A DNA stretch of 64,000 bases from an uncultured Chitinophagaceae bacterium (lineage in GTDB: Bacteria; Bacteroidota; Bacteroidia; Chitinophagales; Chitinophagaceae). Positions 60,213 to 64,000 of this stretch are shown here, piece by piece. The notes beneath the pieces were generated by a model. The model saw only the letters and a program-made list of their open reading frames with translations. It ran no database searches and was not told the origin of the DNA. The position numbers and the translations under genes are program-made. Position 1 is the first letter of the stretch. Every line of letters begins with the position of its first letter. The stretch covers positions 92,128 to 156,127 of the forward strand of contig CAISDV010000089.1 in the NCBI GenBank assembly GCA_903884185.1, written 5' to 3'.

Positions 60213-60264
60213 AGAACAGAAAAAAGAGTTGCCGGTTACTGGTTGCCCGTTCCTTAGAAAATAA
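60205..60264 (+). pseudogene. 19-codon remnant repeating the start of the preceding gene
   Basis: The frame MSEEQKKELPVTGCPFLRK-stop begins inside the end of the preceding gene (overlap 60205-60212). It resembles that gene's own first residues (MSEEQSQKEEKLPVANCPRP), both in protein and DNA. It may be a leftover of a tandem gene duplication, or a tiny coupled leader for the permease gene that starts 6 bp later. Confidence 0.45.
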
Positions 60265-60270
60265 ATTAGC

Positions 60271-61485
60271 ATGCCCGAAAAAATATTCACCAAACCCTTT
60301 TATATTTTTTTCCTGGTCATACCCCAGGGGCTAAGCCAGGGCTTTGTTTCAGTAGCATTGCCTTATCTATTAACCCATCGCGGTTTTTCTGTTGCTACAA
60401 CTGCGAATATCGTTGCCATAGGTCTTTCAGCCAATATCTGGCGTTTTTTGTGGGGGCCTGTTGTTGACCTGTCATTGAGTTTAAAGAAATGGTTTTGGAT
60501 AGGCCTGATCATATGCATGGGTACAATTCTCATGCTTTGTATTACCCCCTTCACTGTAAAAGGAGAAACATTACTCATTATTATTGTCTTTCTATCGCAG
60601 GTAGCAGGCACGTTTACATTATTGCCGGTAAATGGTTTTATGGCGAACCGGATCGTGGAAGAGGATAAAGGAAAAGCATCCGGCTGGTACCAGGCAGGCA
60701 GCCTTACAGGAGTTGGATTGGGTGGCGGTGCAGGACTATGGCTGGCAGAACATTACAGCATATTGATAGCAGGTATTGTTTTATGTGCAGCATCCATTTT
60801 ATCCTCTTTGGTTATTGTGTTGATCAAAGACATTCATTATCAAAAAGAAAAATCAATACTGAAAGAAGTAGCAGGGATGGGGAAAGACATATTTGCCCTT
60901 CTGAAAATACCCGTAGCGCTTTTTGCCATGATCCTGATCGTATTGCCCATTGGTAGTGGCGGGGCAGCGAATATATGGTCGGCGATTGCGCAGGACTGGA
61001 AAACAGATGCAGATACGGTTGCACTGGTAACAGGAATACTAAGTGGATTGGTGAGTGCGATAGGATGTATAGTGGGTGGTTATATAGCCGATAAAAAAGG
61101 CGTTTGGTTTGCCTATTTTAACGCCGGTATTATTTGCGGGGTGGTTACCATTATTATGGCGGTACTGCCTTATCAACCCTGGGTCTATATCAGTGGCGTG
61201 CTTGCTTACATCTTTGCAATAGGATTGGTGAACGCGGCGTTTACTGCGGTGATCTTATTTGCGATCGGCAAAAAAAATGTGGCCACCAAGTTTTCATTGC
61301 TCTCTTCCATTGGAAATGTACCGGTTATTTACATGACTGTTTTTGACGGATGGGCACATGATAGATTCAACAGCAAATACATGCTGCTCGCAGAAGCTGC
61401 TGTAGGAATATTGGCTGTGCTGATCATGGCGATGGCTTTGCAAAGAATGAAAGTGAAGAAGATTGGGATGGAGAGGGTGGAGTGA
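60271..61485 (+). CDS. MFS transporter, AmpG/PAT-like
   Basis: A 404-residue inner-membrane permease with about 12 hydrophobic helices. The first loop region PQGLSQGFVSVALPYLLTHRGFSVA and WRFLWGPVVDLSLSLKKW resemble the AmpG/acetyl-CoA (PAT) branch of the major facilitator superfamily, which moves muropeptides or related compounds. The substrate cannot be read from sequence. It is the last gene of the overlapping run starting at 59167 and converges on the M13 peptidase gene. Confidence 0.78.
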   Translation: MPEKIFTKPFYIFFLVIPQGLSQGFVSVALPYLLTHRGFSVATTANIVAIGLSANIWRFLWGPVVDLSLSLKKWFWIGLIICMGTILMLCITPFTVKGETLLIIIVFLSQVAGTFTLLPVNGFMANRIVEEDKGKASGWYQAGSLTGVGLGGGAGLWLAEHYSILIAGIVLCAASILSSLVIVLIKDIHYQKEKSILKEVAGMGKDIFALLKIPVALFAMILIVLPIGSGGAANIWSAIAQDWKTDADTVALVTGILSGLVSAIGCIVGGYIADKKGVWFAYFNAGIICGVVTIIMAVLPYQPWVYISGVLAYIFAIGLVNAAFTAVILFAIGKKNVATKFSLLSSIGNVPVIYMTVFDGWAHDRFNSKYMLLAEAAVGILAVLIMAMALQRMKVKKIGMERVE

Positions 61486-61493
61486 TGAGTCAA

Positions 61494-61522
61494 TAAAAAA
61501 GCCACCTAATAAACAGGTGGCT
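61494..61522 (-). terminator. Rho-independent terminator of the M13 peptidase gene
   Basis: AGCCACCT (61500-61507) and AGGTGGCT (61515-61522) form a perfect 8-bp stem with a 7-base loop. On the minus strand the stem is followed by a run of six T, so it ends transcripts of the peptidase gene 62 bp beyond its stop. On the plus strand the T-run is lacking. Confidence 0.88.
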
Positions 61523-61584
61523 GTAGTTCCGGAGGAAATAATGTCAAAACACTTTTTGGCTAATTTGAATTAATATCTCTACTG

Positions 61585-63603
61585 CTACCAAATCTTTATT
61601 CTTTGGTTTTCAGCTTTATAATTCTTATCGCCAGGCTGCACATTAAATGCTTTATAAAAAGGTGCAAAGCTCATCAATGGACCATTTACACGCCAGGTGG
61701 CTGGTGAATGCGGATTGGTGTTAACATAGGTAAGCATAAATGCATCCCTTGTTTTCACCCTCCAGATCCTGGCAATGGATAAAAAGAAACGCTGATCTGG
61801 TGTAAAGCCATCAATCTTTTCAGAACTCTGTCCCTGCTTTGTCATTTTAAATGCATCATAGGCTATTGCAATACCACCATTGTCAGCAGTGTTTTCACCC
61901 AGGGTCAGGGCGCCCTTAACATGCACATTATCTAAAACAGTGAACGAACTATACAGGTCCACTACCATTTGTGTTTTCGCTTTGAATTTATCATAATCCT
62001 CTTTTGTCCACCAGTTCTTTACGTTCCCGTATTTATCGTATTGTGCACCCTGGTCATCAAAAGCATGTGTCATCTCATGGCCGATCACCATACCAATGCC
62101 GCCATAATTAATAGCATCATCTGCCGAAAAATCAAAATATGGAAATTGTAAGATCCCGGCGGGGAAAACGATCTCGTTAAATGATGGATTATAATACGCA
62201 GTAACGGTAGATGGTGTGGTGCCCCATTCTGATCTGTCAACCGGCTTGTTCAGTCTTGCCAGTTGAAACTGGTATTGATTCCTGCCAAGCGCGAGTAGGT
62301 TTTCGAAATATTTGGTTCTATCTATTTGTACCTTATCATAATTCCGCCATTTATCGGGGTAACCTATTTTTTTTGTAATGGCATATAATTTTTCTTTTGC
62401 TTTTTGTTTGGTGCTGTCGCTCATCCAATCAAGATGGTTGATCCTGTTTTCAAATGATCTTTGCAGGTTGTTCACCAATGCAAGCACACGTTTTTTTGCA
62501 TCCTCATTAAAATATCTTTTTACATACAATTGCCCTAAAGCCTGCCCCAGGATAGCATCAACGTTTTGAGTCATGGTCTGCCTGCGCGATTTTTGTACAG
62601 CTTGACCAGAAAGTACTTTGGCAAATTCAAAAGACGCATCGGTGAATGGTTTGCTAAGTGCTTCAACATAGGTTCTCAAAGTACTTGCTTTCAAATAGAT
62701 CTTCCAGTCATGAATGGGAATGGATACCAACAACTCATTTAGTTTTACGTAATAGGCGGGTTGCCCCATGTCGATAGAGTCGGTCTTTGCATCCAGGTTT
62801 ACAAGCAGTGCTGGCCAACCCAGGTTAGGTTGGGTTTGATTGAGTGATGCTATTGCTGTTTTATTGTAGTTGGCTTTGACATCTCTCAGCTCAATATTTG
62901 TTTTATGTGATGCGGCAATTTGTTTTTCGATATCGTAAACAATAGTGGTATTTTTTTGGGCTGTTGCAGGATCGCTGGCTGTTAATTGAAACAGGTTGCC
63001 GAGATATTTTTTATAAACCTGTTGAATGCGAAGGGTAGCCGAATCTGTTTTAAAATAATAATCCCGGTTTGGCAAGCCAAGCCCTGTTTGAGAAGCATGG
63101 GCAATATTAATATTGCTGTTTTTATCGTCGGGTGAGATGCCGAAACTAATAATGGAGCGGTTCCCTGTCTTCAGTTCAACAGCTACGAATTTGAGCAATG
63201 ATGCCAAATCGCTGATAGCATCTATACGTTTTAATATTGGCTGGATAGGTTCGTAACCGCGCCGGTTAATGGTTACTGTGTCCATACCTGAAGCGTAGAA
63301 ATCACCCACTTTCTGGTCGATACTTCCTAGGGTATGATTGGTTTTTGAAACACTATCCAGTATGTGTTGCAGCAGTTCTTTTTGTGGAATATTCATGAAC
63401 GAATAAGAACCCACACCTGTTTGATCGTCGGCGATCTTTGCAGTATCATACCAGCGCCCATTCACATACCGGAAAAAATTATCACCGGGTTTTATGGAGG
63501 GATCAATGCCTGGTATATCTACGAAGCCCTTTTTGGGGGAATCAAGGTTTTCCCATGCGCCGCAGAGGGCCAGAACCAAAATCAGGTAAAGAGATTTTTT
63601 CAT
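61585..63603 (-). CDS. pepO: M13 family metallopeptidase (neprilysin/PepO-like)
   Basis: A 672-residue exported zinc endopeptidase. The N-terminus has a hydrophobic signal (KKSLYLILVLALCG) whose cysteine is not in a good lipobox. The M13 zinc site is intact: H509-E-M-T-H513 in GMVIGHEMTHAFDDQGAQYDKYG, with the third ligand in GENTADNGG, and the late segment KTRDAFMLTYVNTNPHSP contributes substrate binding. Family members cut short peptides. Length fits the family (about 670-700). ATG 63603 is chosen because the 18 residues upstream interrupt the signal. Confidence 0.93.
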   Translation of the reverse strand: MKKSLYLILVLALCGAWENLDSPKKGFVDIPGIDPSIKPGDNFFRYVNGRWYDTAKIADDQTGVGSYSFMNIPQKELLQHILDSVSKTNHTLGSIDQKVGDFYASGMDTVTINRRGYEPIQPILKRIDAISDLASLLKFVAVELKTGNRSIISFGISPDDKNSNINIAHASQTGLGLPNRDYYFKTDSATLRIQQVYKKYLGNLFQLTASDPATAQKNTTIVYDIEKQIAASHKTNIELRDVKANYNKTAIASLNQTQPNLGWPALLVNLDAKTDSIDMGQPAYYVKLNELLVSIPIHDWKIYLKASTLRTYVEALSKPFTDASFEFAKVLSGQAVQKSRRQTMTQNVDAILGQALGQLYVKRYFNEDAKKRVLALVNNLQRSFENRINHLDWMSDSTKQKAKEKLYAITKKIGYPDKWRNYDKVQIDRTKYFENLLALGRNQYQFQLARLNKPVDRSEWGTTPSTVTAYYNPSFNEIVFPAGILQFPYFDFSADDAINYGGIGMVIGHEMTHAFDDQGAQYDKYGNVKNWWTKEDYDKFKAKTQMVVDLYSSFTVLDNVHVKGALTLGENTADNGGIAIAYDAFKMTKQGQSSEKIDGFTPDQRFFLSIARIWRVKTRDAFMLTYVNTNPHSPATWRVNGPLMSFAPFYKAFNVQPGDKNYKAENQRIKIW

Positions 63604-63684
63604 AAACAGGAGTTTGACTAAAGATAATAGATATTCGTTGTTGTCAGCCGCGAACATAACAAAAGTGATTAATGAGATTGATAA

Positions 63685-64000
63685 TCAAAACCACTTTCTT
63701 TTCAATATTCCTTTTAAAAGATTCCCGGTTTGCCAATCACGGGCTATAATAATCTGATTTTTCATCAATACCGCTGTAAGTGGTTGCGCTCCAGTTTTGC
63801 AGACGTATTTAATCTTAAGATCTTTATTTAAGGCTATAACATCGCTACTATAAGGTCGGGCAACAATGAGAAGATTGTTTTCTTTATTAAAACTAAAATC
63901 TCCAATAAATTGTGCCACAGTTCCAGCGGCGTTTTGCAATCTTTTCCGGCTCTTTATTTTCCAGTTTTTCAGGTTAACAAATGTGTCATAATCTGCTACC
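63685..64000 (-). CDS. C-terminal fragment of a protein of unknown function
   Basis: An open frame without a stop runs from the window edge to the stop at 63685, giving about 104 residues. The segments NNLLIVARPYSSDVIALNKDLKI and MKNQIIIARDWQTGNL have the look of beta-propeller or YncE-like strands that report a value along a chain, but this is a weak impression. It is on the same strand as the M13 gene, 81 bp upstream of that gene's ATG. Confidence 0.5.
   Translation of the reverse strand, partial: VADYDTFVNLKNWKIKSRKRLQNAAGTVAQFIGDFSFNKENNLLIVARPYSSDVIALNKDLKIKYVCKTGAQPLTAVLMKNQIIIARDWQTGNLLKGILKRKWF

Overview
The window reads as a chromosomal piece from a Bacteroidota member, most likely family Chitinophagaceae or a close relative. 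The evidence is a SusC/SusD pair, type A and type B Por (T9SS) sorting domains, DUF5686 and DUF3570/DUF4266 proteins, TAnnTTTG promoter elements, weak Shine-Dalgarno sequences and many short palindromic repeats between genes. No rRNA, tRNA, CRISPR array, phage or transposase gene was seen. Both ends cut genes: an acyl-CoA synthetase tail on the left and an unidentified protein on the right.

Layout. 1-3.3 kb: acyl-CoA ligase tail, an M1 metallopeptidase and a cold-shock protein. 3.9-11.7 kb: a secreted sugar-processing run (GH3 glycosidase, PmoA/DUF6807 protein, two exported Gfo/Idh/MocA oxidoreductases, double cupin). 11.9-18.2 kb: an alpha-glucan block (T9SS-secreted GH13 amylase, SusA-like GH13, maltose-type MFS permease). 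18.4-34.1 kb: a polysaccharide utilisation locus for beta-1,4-galactan (SusC, SusD, SusE-like, LacI regulator, GH53 galactanase, a clan GH-A enzyme that may be GH147, a GH2-GH53 fusion, galactokinase). A LacI-type operator appears twice before susC and once before the GH53 gene, so these genes look like one regulon. 34.1-35.9 kb: small membrane protein, secreted esterase and a GxxExxY protein set among dispersed repeats. 36-42.2 kb (minus strand): Tat-exported sugar oxidoreductase, exported lactonase, GntP permease, IlvD/Edd dehydratase and FAH-family protein, which together make a plausible periplasmic oxidative sugar-acid pathway. 42.4-43.4 kb: a chimeric ORF joining a histidine-kinase front to a T9SS sorting tail.

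43.6-46.2 kb: DUF5686 outer-membrane protein, followed by three tandem ~210-bp units built of palindromes and a GH10 xylanase lipoprotein. 48.1-51.1 kb: a compact operon of thioredoxin-like protein, ApbE flavin transferase, DUF4266 lipoprotein and DUF3570 barrel, closed by a strong terminator; this is the best candidate for a little-described system. 51.2-58.9 kb: a T9SS type B protein, an M16 protease pair (one active, one inactive), a pentameric ligand-gated channel homologue and a zinc phospholipase C-like protein. 59.2-61.5 kb: overlapping small ORFs, an unnamed membrane protein and an MFS permease. 61.6-64 kb: an M13 metallopeptidase and a truncated protein.

The main theme is glycan foraging: extracellular and periplasmic depolymerases release galactose, glucose oligomers and pentoses. 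These feed the Leloir pathway (galactokinase), a maltose permease route and an oxidative sugar-acid route. A second theme is the number of short repeat families, some sitting at gene ends or in frame inside coding sequence. All functions are assigned by reading motifs; no database search was run.
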